Source: Lasiosphaeris hirsuta (lineage: Eukaryota > Ascomycota > Sordariomycetes > Sordariales > Lasiosphaeriaceae). Taken from it: a stretch of 64,000 bases of DNA. Within the stretch, counting starts at the first letter, position 1. Every line of letters begins with the position of its first letter. Shown here piece after piece: positions 1 through 10,302 of the stretch. The notes beneath the pieces were generated by a model. It saw only the letters and a program-made list of their open reading frames with translations. It was not told the DNA's origin and did not search any database. The stretch spans positions 5,518,001-5,582,000 of the forward strand of contig JAUKUA010000004.1 of assembly GCA_030549175.1 (NCBI GenBank), in the 5' to 3' direction. Both the position numbers and the translations under genes were made by a program.

Positions 1-329
1 ATTTGTCGCGTCCTCGACGGTAGTGGTGACTTGAGATCCGCGTCCGAGTCGGAATCCCAATCTGAGTCGCGACGTCCATGTCGACCATCTGCCTCCGACT
101 TGCTTGCGTTTGCCGTCAGACCATCGTATGCCTCATCTCGTTCCTCCTTGGCCTGCTTCGCCTTCTTTTTCCTCCGTCTGCAGATGGTAAACATGATGAA
201 CGCGACGATGACGGCGAAGACGATGACCAGGGGTATGGCGACGACGGTGCCAAGCGAGATTGACTTTGTAACGGCGTCGGCGGCCGTGAAGACTTTGCCG
301 ACGCCTCCTGATCGTGGGGCGATGGGCAT
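1..329 (-). CDS. Single-pass membrane protein, C-terminus outside the window
   Basis: An open frame runs without a stop from an ATG at 329 to the window edge (about 109 residues seen). The first 25 residues are polar, followed by one strongly hydrophobic helix at about residues 26-49 (rich in V, I, A, F), then a basic stop-transfer cluster (RRRKKK) and a charged cytoplasmic tail with alternating Ser and Asp. There is no cleavable signal peptide, so the short N-terminus probably faces the lumen or outside. The family is not recognised; many fungal genomes carry such small type-III-like membrane proteins. The codon pattern (C/G at third positions) supports coding. The larger open frames on the opposite strand at 31-444 are shadows. 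Confidence 0.6.
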   Translation of the reverse strand, partial: MPIAPRSGGVGKVFTAADAVTKSISLGTVVAIPLVIVFAVIVAFIMFTICRRRKKKAKQAKEERDEAYDGLTANASKSEADGRHGRRDSDWDSDSDADLKSPLPSRTRQ

Positions 330-2214
330 TTTGGAGTTGTTATTAAGATGTTTGGGGCTAATTGGATTGGGAGAAACAACTTCAATGGTGAGTGTGGTGA
401 TGGGTGTTGATTGTCTTTTATCGAATGCTCCTTTTTGTTTCTGAAACATGCAACCCCATGCCTCTCCCCCTGGGGGCTGAGCATGGGTGTCAGGGGTTTG
501 CATGCGCGCAACCTGGGTGACAAAAATATTGGTAACTATACTAAATCCAGTTGACATCACTTGGAGTGGTCTAAACAGGTACCTTAAACTCACTAAATAT
601 CAATGGAAAAAACCCAACGCCTTTTTACTAATATCCAAGGCTTTCAAAGATTTATTTTAGGCATTTTTATTTTGGATCTACCCCTTTTTACTAAATGAAT
701 ACCTCTTCGCCTTTCTTGTGTGCCGTCTTTTTTTGTCGGAGACTTGGCGCGTTTGCTGGTGGCGCTAGGGTGCCAAGCTTTGGGGGCTGGACTCTGCACG
801 GATTGGGACTTGTTTCTCGCTGATCAGTGCCGTTAGAATTGCGACGCGACGCCATTCCTCTCAACGACATGGGCCCATGTGGATCTCAGTTGACCCTTTC
901 ATCTACACCATAAAGTTGTGCTGCAGTGATTGACAGAATGATGAAAGCATTCGGATCGGAAAGTGGTAAGGTGCATGTGATGACGAGGTACCAACAGTTG
1001 AACAATCTGTGGGCAAACGGCAGTTGAGTCAATTGCCAGGGCCTTCCCTGCCGCGCAACGGCCAACAACGGCCAACAACGGCCTCGACAAGAAAAACGGG
1101 ATCTTGCGTGCCAGTACCATCAACGACTTCAGCCAATCATTAGACAGGCAAACGCATCTATTGGAGCAATCGGAAGAGTCAAATATGGCCATTTAAGGCG
1201 GAAAAGCTATTACTGTCGGCTCCTCCCCCACACATGTGTGGGGGGAGCACCTCCTCGGCCCGGCAACCAGGCTTTTATGATCCGGCCTTCTTAAGGACCG
1301 TGATGTGGCTTCAGTGACGAACTATAGATTACTGTTGCCCGCCTGCCGAGATGCAAAACACAAAGTTGGTAAGTTGACCGTCGAGAAGTGCGTACCTAAG
1401 GTACCTACCTAGGTACCTTACCTTGGGCAATAACGCGGTGCCCGGGAGAAACAGCCAGTCACGCCAGCACGGCGAGGGGCACCCATGGAATGAGATGTCT
1501 CTGTTCCACCAGCCGCGACTCCGTTATCTTTACCATAAATCTCTTGCATAAATCACAAAAGCATAGACTCTTGATCACCACCGCCGGTGGCTGGGCAACG
1601 CTCTACTTATAAGCCCTCTCACAGCCAAAGGTATGTCAACCTTCAAGACCATGTTTGTCAGTTCGGCTTATCAAGGCCACCATTTGTATCCGCTACATTA
1701 CGGCATTTCTCGATTTTGGAACCCATCATAAGTAGAAAGCAAAGCTCCTAGCGGTATAGATTGTATTTATAAGGAAATTAATGGAGTAAAGTATGTTTTG
1801 GCGCTAGCAATAAAGGGGGTGCACATGTAGATTATCATCATCTATAGGGTCGATGGGTTATTAATACGGGTACGATGGATTAGACAAGTTGGATAAGTAG
1901 ATAGATAAGAGGATGGATGGGCAGTGAATGGCTTCCTCACGGCCCTAGCGCCCACCTGGACCTACATCTTGCGCCTGACCGGGTGCCATTCGTAACCTCC
2001 TCATCTTCGTCACCTAATATACTCTACTTAACGGTATACAGCACAATTGCCAGTATTTATGTGATTTGAGCCAGGGTCGCCAGATAGCCCTATTCAAGCC
2101 CAAACCATCAAGTCCGGCACCAAAGATCATTTTTCTGTTCAAATCTGTCCACACAACAGCTTCCCTACCAAAACTTTCAAACTAGATCAAATACCTCCAG
2201 ATCGGTGTGACACA
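330..2214. other. Intergenic, no gene seen
   Basis: No convincing gene on either strand. It holds a short tandem of a 12-nt unit around 1058-1085 (ggccaacaac type), a strong inverted repeat at 1219-1248, and a palindromic TAGGTACC-type cluster at about 1396-1424 that recurs elsewhere in the window. Short frames at 886-1192 (-) have no recognisable features. Confidence 0.5.
1219..1248. repeat. Near-perfect 30-nt inverted repeat
   Basis: The left arm GCTCC-T-CCCCCACACA pairs with the right arm TGTGTGGGGGGAGC, with essentially no loop and one bulge. It could extrude as a GC-rich hairpin. No gene is adjacent; its function is unknown. Confidence 0.6.
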
Positions 2215-3046
2215 ATGTCAGAACTCGGTGCGACCACGGCCTTTCAAGGCCCCACCTCAAAGGAGATTCTCCTTGACGCCGTTACCAAAACGGCCGGAGC
2301 ATGTTCTTAGTACCATAGCGCCTTCGGATGTGCTTCACCCGCCGGAAGTGGATGTATCACCAACCGACAACTTCGTTCCGGCCTGCTTGACCTAGGCATC
2401 TGTCCCTATGCCTCTACGAAACGGCCCCTCAAGTATCATGGTCAGCTTGGACAGCGCGATGTCCACGCTGGGCTCCCGGTTCGGTGATCTGCTGGGCTGC
2501 CTGGGAACAAGGTTTCAAGACCTAGGAAGACGCTAACTACGTCACCAATCATCTCAACATCGCTGCTCAGGAATGAAATGAGCTCAACGTTGGGGTCACG
2601 TTCGAATGGGTTCCTCTAGCCCAGGACGCAACCTTTGTTCTTTACCATGGTGGAAGTAACGGCGGCACCCTTGCCTCGGCATTCTTCCCCAACGCCAAAG
2701 ATCTCAATTACCTACTTGTCTACAATGCTGCGTTCTCGCTCAAGGACTGGAAGGAGAATATGTGGAAGATCTTCACCCACGAGTTGGGCCACGTGCTCGG
2801 TCTGCGACATGAGTTTGCGATGGATACAAACCCGACCACGGGAAAAGAGTTTGAGGTCCAAAAGGCTGTTCAGCTTGGGGCGAGAAACCCGGATTCGGTA
2901 ATGGCTTACAAGAAGAGACAGCTTCCCCCGAGATCCAGCGGTCCGGCATCGACTCCACCAGGGAGTTCTATGCACTGCGGGACTATGCGCATGGGAATCC
3001 TCCGAGAGTCGTCTCGACTGACATAAGCGATTACACTCTGAAGTAA
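2215..3046 (+). pseudogene. Broken metzincin-like zinc metalloprotease
   Basis: The zinc-binding motif HExxHxxGxxH is intact at about 2779-2811 (HELGHVLGLRH), and a Met-containing stretch (SVMAY, about 2896-2910) fits the Met-turn of metzincins. The peptide before it (strands and a long helix ending in the HExxH) fits the catalytic domain of small fungal secreted or cytosolic metalloproteases. The gene is broken: the ATG frame at 2215 meets TAG at 2308-2310, further stops lie between 2400 and 2590, and after about 2910 the conserved C-terminal tail continues in another frame to a TAA at 3044-3046. At least three lesions therefore separate the start from the active-site block. The catalytic segment itself (about 2590-2910) is undamaged. 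A spliced short gene covering only part of it cannot be excluded but is unlikely. Confidence 0.6.
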
Positions 3047-4086
3047 ATAGGCACCGGCAGCGGGGTGTGCACATGAGACTGACGCGATGGGTCCCTTGGG
3101 TGGTTTTCGAGTGTTGAAGTTGCGCTCGGCTTTTTCAGACTTTTCTTGCTTGACGACTAAGTACGCTATTTCAAAGTACTGCATCCTTTCACTCTTGTAA
3201 TTTGTAGCGTCAGTCGAAACCTTTTGCGCATTGGTTTGGTTGGTGACCACTGACCACGACTCTGAACGAGAGGGGCTTCATGCGTGGCGTGGACGAGAGC
3301 TCAGCGCAGTGGGAATGGCTTCAATGATTCATTCATATTTGTCGCAAGATTTGCAAGATATTTTTTGGTCAGTCGGCCTGGGTCCTGCGCAGCTTCCAAT
3401 TGACATGGAGAGTCTCCAACGCCCGCTGCGGCGTCTCAACAAATAACAGAAGTTTGAGGGGGCTCACGAGATCAGGCAAATTTTCCAAAATGGCTAAGGA
3501 GCTGGACCCTGAATCGGAGCATGCAGAAACGGCAGCGAATCAGCGGGGCCGCTGATTGCGATAGCACGGGCCCTAGGACTGCTTGATCGGGTTGGGCCGC
3601 AACACGCGCGCAATCTGCACCCTGCAACCCACAGCCCACACAGGATCTCCAACGACGAGACTATCCCCCCAAAGCACAAGCACGCAGCACACAACCCAGG
3701 ACCCACGACCCCGACTCAAAACTTGGATGCCGCCCATCCCGGTGTAAATCCTGGATGGCGGCGTATTTTTGGCAGCAATGCGAAAGTTGTCGTCTTGGCG
3801 CCATCACCAAGCCGGCGTCGCCCAGCGGAGAGAGACGGCTGTCTTCGCGTGGTTGCGCACGGCGCAGAGTGCGAGAACCGGCGCACATGCGCACCACCGT
3901 GACAGCAGCGCCTCAATCCACCAAGAGTCGAACGCGTCCATCCACGCACCTGCCGATTCCGGGCTCGGGCCCGATCTCGACGACCGCACTGACCCTTCAA
4001 GGCCGCGACTGCCGAAACGGGCGCTATCGCAAGCAGAGAGCGTAGAGCCCCACGAGCCCCACGAGCCCCCACATCGCCGATCCACC
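3047..4086. other. Intergenic; upstream region of the nuclease-like gene
   Basis: No recognisable gene. Frames at 3231-3446 and 3494-4105 lack domains and overlap one another on both strands. The last 600 bases are C-rich and likely hold the promoter and 5' leader of the gene starting at 4087. The frame of that gene stays open upstream to 3769, but the upstream part has no conserved features. Confidence 0.4.
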
Positions 4087-5509
4087 ATGGACCCGCAGAC
4101 GGCATCCAAATCCCAGTTTAGCGTCTCGCCGCTGCCGTCGCTCCCGTCGCTCCCGTCGCGGGACTCGGGGCGGAGCCGCGGCCGCGGCAACCCGCACCGC
4201 AAGATGCGCAAGCTGGCCCACCGAACGCGCTCGTCCAACAAGCTGAGCACCCTGACGGAGCTGCAGCACGCCGACCTGCCCATCATGCACACCGACATAT
4301 CGCTCATCACCTCGGCGCTGCCGGCGCGCACCCGCCAGCTCTGCCAGGAGGCCAGCCGGATCAGCGCCGGCATCCAGGTCGTGCCGGACTGGATCCGCGA
4401 CTGCGACGAGTCGCAGCTGGGGCTCGGCAGCATGGACTCGGTCAACGACTTCAACCTCACCGAGGCCTACCCGTACGGCAAGGGCGACCGGCTGGGCCAC
4501 AACGAGGTCGACACCATCCGCCGCATCCGCAGCGAGACGGTTGCGTGCCGGACCGAGAACGAGGGCGAGGCCGTGTGGAACGACGAGGTGCACTCGCGCA
4601 TCCTGGAGGCCGCCCTGGCGCCGTACGACGGCAGCGTCAAGAAGCGCAACGTTACCCTGGCCGGGATCCACCCCGACTTCCTGCTGACGCTCGTGCCGCC
4701 CGCCACCGACGCCGCCAGCAGCGTCACCAGCGCCAGCGGCTCGGCCGCCAGCAGGCACGAGCCGGGAGTGCCGGGCCGCGAGGGGGGGACCGCCCACCTC
4801 GCCCCCGGCGCCAAGCGCGTCGACTACGTCATGGCCCTCTCGGACGACGCGACCGAGCAGGCCACCATCAGCCACCTGCGCGAGATCAACACGACGGGTT
4901 GGGCCAGCTGCCAGAGCATCAACCACTCGACCCAGCCGTTCCTGTGCCACCGCCCCATCGGCGTGAGCATCGAGACCGAGGCCGACGATGGCACCGAGGG
5001 CGAGGGTCGGCTGCAGCTGAGCGTGTGGGTCGCCGCCCACATCCTCCGCCTGCGCAGCCTGGTGGCCATCTGGGACGGCGGCGCGTCGGCCGTCGACGTC
5101 GAGACGTCGGGCGTTTCCATTGCCTCCCTGCAGTACCAGACGGCCGGGCCGTCCACTGTCCCCGGCGCTCCTTCCGAGCTGAACATGAGGCCCGTCAATA
5201 TCGTGCTGCCGCTCCTGCTTGTCTCTGGCTCGCGGTGGACGCTCTTCCTTGCCCGAGACCTGGGCGCCAGCATTGTTAGTATCTGGTTTTGTTCGGCCAT
5301 CTTGTCACTTACTAACCTGAAATGAATCATCGTAGGAAGTAATCCGTGTCTGTCAAGTAGGGGACTCGGCTACCTTTGTCGGCTGCTACCAGTTGCTCAC
5401 CATTATCCGAGTCCTTGCTGAGTGGATGAGAACTGACTTCCGGACCTGGTTCTGGGACAATGTCCTCACCAAGGCGAAAGACATGACCCACTGGACGGAA
5501 ACAACCTGA
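4087..5509 (+). CDS. PD-(D/E)XK nuclease-like fungal protein
   Basis: Two exons, 4087-5274 and 5336-5509, give 453 residues. The 61-nt intron 5275-5335 has a GTTAGT donor, an ACTAAC branch point at about 5311 and a TAG acceptor. Removing it keeps the frame and adds the C-terminal helices ending in TGA at 5507. The start chosen has a good context (ccaccATGg). The domain order fits the large fungal family with a PD-(D/E)XK-like fold: a low-complexity Ser/Pro/Arg N-terminus (1-50), a helical segment, WNDEVH at 164-169, VDY with Asp246, SIET at 294-297, then QLSVWVAAHILRL and a Trp-rich C-terminal helix. Members are common in fungal accessory genomes; their role is not settled. Oddity: the expected E-x-K is E296-T297-E298, so the usual catalytic Lys seems replaced by Glu and the protein may lack nuclease activity. 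Confidence 0.75.
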
Positions 5510-6484
5510 GGTTTTGATTTGACTGAGCTGTGAAAAAGAATGAAATTAGTTTTTTCATCCTTTATTTCGACAAAATGTGTATGTACATGATGACATGTTA
5601 ACCGGGGGAAAAGAAACACAAAAAGTAGGTATGCTTCAAGTTTTCACATCACTAGGCCGCACACATTACGCTTTTCAATGCAATTTAGACTTTAGTTGCG
5701 ATCACTCCTTGCCTTGCCTTGCTACCAAGGGGTCTTATCCACTAAACTATATTCTACGGGTTGTAGTCACATCTCGCGTTTTGGAGTTACCCTCATGGGT
5801 GGACGACGGCCACATCTTCATATGTGCGCGAGATCTCGGTGATTAGTAAAATCCAACCCTTATTTATTTGTTACGATGGGACTTGAAGGCCCGTTATGGA
5901 AATGGGAAAGGCCTCCTCTTGAATAAACAGAAAGGCCGTTTGAATGTCACGAATGCCCCTCTTGATAGTGGCATGGCCTTATGAGATACTAAACATGCCT
6001 TTTCTCAATTTTAGAAGGCCTTTCCAGGACTATAATATCTCCCTTTGGGCCGAGAAGAAAGGTCACATGCGAATAGACAAACCAGGGTTGGATTGTGTAC
6101 CTACCTACTCTACTCAGATATATCTGCGTGGTAAAGCGAACCCAATCCAGGAGTATCCCCTGCTTTCTGAGAAGCCCTTCGTGTATTACCGGGAAACGAG
6201 AGGATTACACTACTAATAATAACTGGCAAAATTTATTGGACGGGTTTTCCAGCACAATACCCGGTGCCTTTTTCTCACTAAGACCAGTACGCTCTTGACC
6301 AACAGGGTGGTATCACAGTGAATCATCAATATCTTCTCTAATCAAGATTCCCCTCACTTTTCCCCATTTCAGATGTTGGTGAACGCATGTTGAAGTGTCT
6401 CTCTTACCATGCATCTGACTCTCAGCTTGGAATGCCAGCGTTGTTGTATTTTTGGTGTCGAAGACATCTTGCTTGCCTCAAGTA
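5510..6484. other. Intergenic with a dispersed repeat copy
   Basis: Contains the 3' region of the nuclease-like gene and then AT-rich sequence with many GGCC and AAAGGC words. The only structure recognised is a repeat copy at about 5849-5915. Open frames at 5577-5846 and 5944-6298 show no domains. Confidence 0.4.
5849..5915 (+). repeat. Dispersed repeat, copy 1 of 2
   Basis: Matches 30037-30103 over about 65 bases at roughly three quarters identity by eye. Shared blocks are aatccaaccc, atttatttgtta and atgggaaaggcc. Beyond this core both copies continue into AT-rich sequence with scattered AAAGGCC/GGCCTTT words, as in an eroded transposon or MITE. Confidence 0.5.
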
Positions 6485-6969
6485 GGCGACTCGGTCCCAT
6501 TTCCGCCACGCAACCCCTGCACCGATGACAAGTTCCGGCCCCTCATCCACCAGTCCCGCGACCTGACTGCGCCCAAGAACTTCTTCTACCCGAAAGACCC
6601 CGTGTAATGTTCGACTCGGTTATCAAATTCAGGGTTCTCGATGTCGCCAACAACTATTCTCTCCGATGCACCTGGGGCCCAAGATACCAAGACACCAGCC
6701 TGGGTTGGACACAGGACTGTGTGTCTGAGGCGGGTGCAGCTTGGGCACAAAGTCAAGAGGTGACACCCGTGAATCTGCGGGCCGAGTCCCTCATGGCAAA
6801 CAAATCCAGCCAGGATCCAGTGCGCCTAGTGCTATACTAGTACTGCGACATAAGAATTGGCTCCTATCTGAAAGTATACCAATCCAGGGTCGAAGTGTTC
6901 TTCAACGTCACATATTTGGACCAGGGACGCAGAGCTTTCGACTACCCCTGTGATGTGTCGGCGAGCTGA
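6485..6969 (+). pseudogene. Decayed small secreted-type protein
   Basis: A coding-like peptide runs from 6485 (Cys, Phe, Trp and aromatic rich) to a TAA at 6606. It continues in the next frame from 6607 with regular Cys and Trp spacing (SLRCTWGPRY near 6660) to TAG at 6838-6840. In that same frame it resumes with a Tyr/Phe/Val-rich stretch containing an NVT glycosylation motif, ending at TGA 6967-6969. The composition resembles fungal secreted proteins with a beta-rich fold, but I cannot name the family. At least one frameshift and one nonsense codon make it non-functional as read. A TAG replacing a sense codon fits RIP-type C-to-T or G-to-A change. Confidence 0.4.
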
Positions 6970-7013
6970 ATACTGACTGCCTTCTACAGCCTTCGCAGCC
7001 CGGAAGCCGGTCC

Positions 7014-7740
7014 GTGTTTACAGCGTGGTTTGTGATTGAGGCAAGGACACTTTTTGTCCGGCAAGATTGTGTGCGGCGGTATCAGTGGCCTGCTTTCGTT
7101 GGTCACTTCAAAATGCGGTCTCTCGCGACATCGAAACCGGCATGGTCATGGATACAGAATCAATTTCCAAGCCACGGCGTACCTCACCATTCTTACATAT
7201 AACAACGGCAACGGTCGTCACGTCGCCGATCCCATGGCCATCAGGGGCAGTCTCGCCAAGCCTGTGACTCTGACGCCGGCTTCCCATTCCGCCACCTCCG
7301 AACTCAAACAAACCCGGGTGCCTAAGCAACCACAGTTCAGCTACGTAGACCTGTGGAGAGCAACGCAGTTTCTTTACCAGTGCACAACACAGACTCTCGA
7401 TGCCAAGTTTCTAGGTGCACCCTAGGACGGCGTCGCGTACCTGTACAACTAGTACCTTGGAGATCGAGAGATATATCCAATTCAACCGCCAAACGGGCGG
7501 ACTTAAGGTTAACCAGACCTGGTACTGATTCGCATCGCGCTATTCTCGAAACGGCTCACACAGCAGTCGAGGACACGGGTCGCAAGGAGGTTAATAAGCG
7601 TGCCAATGACCGCGCAGGTTAACGGTGGCCTAAGGGCCGTCACCATTCAGGATACCCCATCTCGGTCACCATGGACATGGCCAAGGGCATCTTCAATCAG
7701 TTCCGCACCATGGCCTATGCTCAGCATTGCGGTGGTCGTC
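7014..7740 (+). pseudogene. Second decayed secreted-type protein
   Basis: Several coding-like pieces lie in different frames: 7036-7425, a piece ending in GGLKVNQTWY at about 7493-7532, and 7533-7622. The FNRQTGG-LKVNQTWY piece resembles the C-terminal strand region of fungal secreted proteins that end in a Trp-Tyr-Cys motif; here a missing base turns the next codons into TGA. The relic lies directly downstream of the one at 6485-6969, so both may derive from one gene or a tandem pair. No intact frame above 130 codons remains. Function unknown. Confidence 0.3.
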
Positions 7741-8308
7741 AGCGTCACCCTGCTCAGCGACTGATAGTGGATTTGTCATAACAGAAGGTTTAAGAAGTGG
7801 CTGAGACAAACGACTCGTAAACCTTGCCACAAGACTTGCCACCATACACACGTATAATAAGGAAGGCTCCCCAAGTAGCGAATATTTGTGCTCTAGCTTT
7901 GAAGTCAGAGAGAGCAGGTAGAACACAATGAGTCAACAATTTCCACCTGAACAAGAGCTTTCCATCCTCTGTGTTGAATCCAACAGCTCGTGCCACTTCA
8001 AAAAGCTCGTTCCGCGCGCTCCATAGGTAGCTGCTATTTTCTTCTCTACACACTTCACAACTAAATAACACACCACTTGCAACAAGCCAGCTTCGCGCGT
8101 GGGCGTGGTGATGTTCTTTTTCTGTTCTTCCTTTTGCTTTACTGCGCGGGTTCCAGCGCCAGTTCACTATAATTTAGAGGTAGTCTCAGACCAAAAAGTA
8201 ACAATCAAGTCTCGTCCCACCGTCTCAGGCTGTTCAATCGACACTGCCCCATGCCCCGGGTTATGGCTATATACTGTCCATGTCGAGCGGCAGTCTCTCC
8301 GCTTGCTC
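7741..8308. other. Intergenic, nothing recognised
   Basis: Downstream of the minus-strand gene that ends at 8309. Short overlapping frames on both strands show no domain or signal peptide. Confidence 0.4.
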
Positions 8309-9463
8309 TCAGTTAGCATTGCTGATGGTGAGGAGATTGTGGTCGTCGGAGTAGCTCGCCGAGAACTTGCCCGTGTTGCCGTAGACATCATAGATAGTGA
8401 AACCGCAATTGCCGGTGGACCATTTGGCCCCCCAGATGGTGTCTGGACAATCAATGGCCAGACGAGTCAGGCAGAGGGCGTTGCTCTTTTGGTTGACCTT
8501 GATGTCCGGGTACGCATAGGCTTTGCGTCCACACGGCGTCAGCCAGTCAACAATAGTACCCTCTTTGTACAGGCCCGCCGCCTTGGTAGCTTCCGGGCCG
8601 AACTCCCAAATGAAGGATAGCTTCAAGTTTTTGTCGTCTGGCGCACAATAGGCATAGCAGTTCTTCAGCCGCGAGTCGCCAGGATGCCCGCTTGCACATC
8701 CGGTGGTGTCGAAGCCATATATGTCTGCTTTGATGAATTCGTGGATTGTAGATGAAACGAAGTAGTTGTCCTGATCCCAATGCTTCTGGGACGTGTACCA
8801 GTTACCGTCCCCGGCACTCTGCCAGTCGAAGCGATAGGATCCATCAGCCGTGTCCTTTCGGACGATGGTGACGTTATCTGTCGTGTACACGATTGGCTCG
8901 ATGCCTTTCAGCGTGACGCGAGAATCGAATTTCGAGTGAGTTGTGACGGTTTTGTCATCGGGTTGCTTGATGCGAGCGCCGATCCTCTTGCTCTCAATCC
9001 TTGTCGTCAAGACCCAGAACTTCTTCGATTGGGGATCGCTGTCGCTCCGAAACGCGACCTCTCCCGCGGAGACTGCCGCGCTTGATGTGATGACGAGCTC
9101 CTCCGTCCAGACCGCCGCATCTCGTACGGTGGCGGTCGAGTCGCTGACTTGGCGCGCTGGTGCGTTCGCATCGGTTGCCACATTTATCGCGGTGGTAAAC
9201 ACACTGTCATTGCTTTGGCTGTCCGTATATGACCAGCCATCCGACAACTTGTTGGGTGAATCATCGTAGTCGATCAGCGCAATTTCGCTGAGCTCATGGG
9301 GTTCCAGCCAGCAGCGTTTTGTGGTCCCCTGCTCTATAGCTTTGATGGTGACGATGACTGGGACCTGCATTCTACCGTTGGCATAGAGGGAATCCGTTTT
9401 TCCATCCCCCGTAGTCGTTTCCACCTTGAAGTAGGTGACTTCCCACTTCCTGTCGTCACCCAT
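8309..9463 (-). CDS. 384-aa protein divergent to the RHS gene, function unknown
   Basis: An uninterrupted frame with no intron. The start chosen is the ATG at 9463 (MGDDRKW); the frame stays open to 9562, but that extension is Ile/Thr rich and lies inside a dispersed repeat, so it is unlikely to be coding. There is no signal peptide or membrane helix. The N-terminal 90 residues look like a beta-sandwich module: a Y-F-K-V-E-T strand, then LYANGRMQVPV, an Ile-Lys-Ala strand, then ALIDYDDSP. The ANGRMQVPV type of motif reminds me of bacterial (Pseudomonas-type) proteins encoded near RHS genes, but this is from memory. The C-terminal half has six to eight Cys and many aromatics (CASGHPGDSRLKNCYAYC near 8660-8710) and may be a lectin- or jelly-roll-like domain. 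It faces the RHS gene across 839 bases. Co-transfer as a companion is an inference. Confidence 0.7.
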   Translation of the reverse strand: MGDDRKWEVTYFKVETTTGDGKTDSLYANGRMQVPVIVTIKAIEQGTTKRCWLEPHELSEIALIDYDDSPNKLSDGWSYTDSQSNDSVFTTAINVATDANAPARQVSDSTATVRDAAVWTEELVITSSAAVSAGEVAFRSDSDPQSKKFWVLTTRIESKRIGARIKQPDDKTVTTHSKFDSRVTLKGIEPIVYTTDNVTIVRKDTADGSYRFDWQSAGDGNWYTSQKHWDQDNYFVSSTIHEFIKADIYGFDTTGCASGHPGDSRLKNCYAYCAPDDKNLKLSFIWEFGPEATKAAGLYKEGTIVDWLTPCGRKAYAYPDIKVNQKSNALCLTRLAIDCPDTIWGAKWSTGNCGFTIYDVYGNTGKFSASYSDDHNLLTISNAN

Positions 9464-10302
9464 GTTGTTAACCACTTGTGATGGGCGTTTTATACGGAAC
9501 TTGGTATGTATAGTGATTTGAGCGATTGAAATCACTGCAATAGTGTTGAATTGAGTGTTCAATTGACTGCAATTAACTGCGATTAAGTGCGACCGTGTGT
9601 TATGTGGCCTCCACTGCCTTTTTTGCTGACGGCCCTAAAAATTTTTGGCTTGGTCACATCGACATAGCGCCTCTGTCGGGGACCGCATTTGCCGCTGGGA
9701 TCACCACAGCCTATCGTGACAAAAGTTGTGATAGGACGAGGACCTTCGAGGCCATGAAAAATCGTTAGCAAATTGAGACTGTCGGTCCCCACAGGGCCGC
9801 ATCCGATTCCAAGTCTGTGTGCTGTGTGAAGCCTCTGGCCTGCCCCACAACAGACCTTGTTACCTTTGAATGAAGCGCCGGGATATTCGCACAACTTCAG
9901 CCACTTGGCTAATAAGAACGCAGGAGAAAGTGAGGCTTGTAGGCTGCATCCATTGGTGGTGGCCTTGCCCATCACAGGTGCAGACTGGGAGCTGCAAATG
10001 CTACTGGCGGTATGTCCACCCATCATGTATTTTAGCTAGCCGCAGCAGCAATTCTGAGGCTTGCGGCATTAAGAGAGCCGGGGGCCAAGGACCTTGGGGC
10101 TAAAGAAGGTCATTAGGTGCATCGAGCTTCTTGCTCCAAGCCCTTGCTGTGCGAAGCGATTGCAGACTGCCTCATAGCAAGTACTTGCCACAATCAGTCT
10201 TCACCTTTCACCTGCAAGACGCATCCATTAGTCCTTCTTGCTTCTTGCTTCTATTTCAGTACAGATTTTTCGAGCTGATCTAAACCTCGATTAGCTGCAA
10301 CA
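9464..10302. promoter_or_regulatory. Shared upstream region of the divergent RHS pair
   Basis: The 839 bases between the divergent starts at 9463 and 10303 probably hold both promoters. The half next to the 384-aa gene is occupied by a copy of the three-copy repeat (9484-9634). The half next to the RHS gene has a pyrimidine-rich tract (tccttcttgcttcttgcttc, about 10230) typical of fungal transcription starts. No clear TATA box was found. Confidence 0.4.
9484..9634 (+). repeat. Three-copy dispersed repeat, copy 1
   Basis: Shares with 23341-23506 (reverse strand) and 26309-26527 an ordered set of blocks: gcgttttat, gatttgagcgatt, tgttgaattga, ttcaattgactg, aactgcga and a T-tract followed by gctgacggc. 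Non-coding. It lies in the upstream region of the 384-aa gene. Confidence 0.65.

Noticed and set aside
4024..5040. Long minus-strand frame (338 codons) antisense to the nuclease-like gene
   Set aside because: A shadow of a GC-rich coding strand: Gly/Ala/Val/Arg/Asp-rich without domains. The plus strand has the intron and the conserved motifs.
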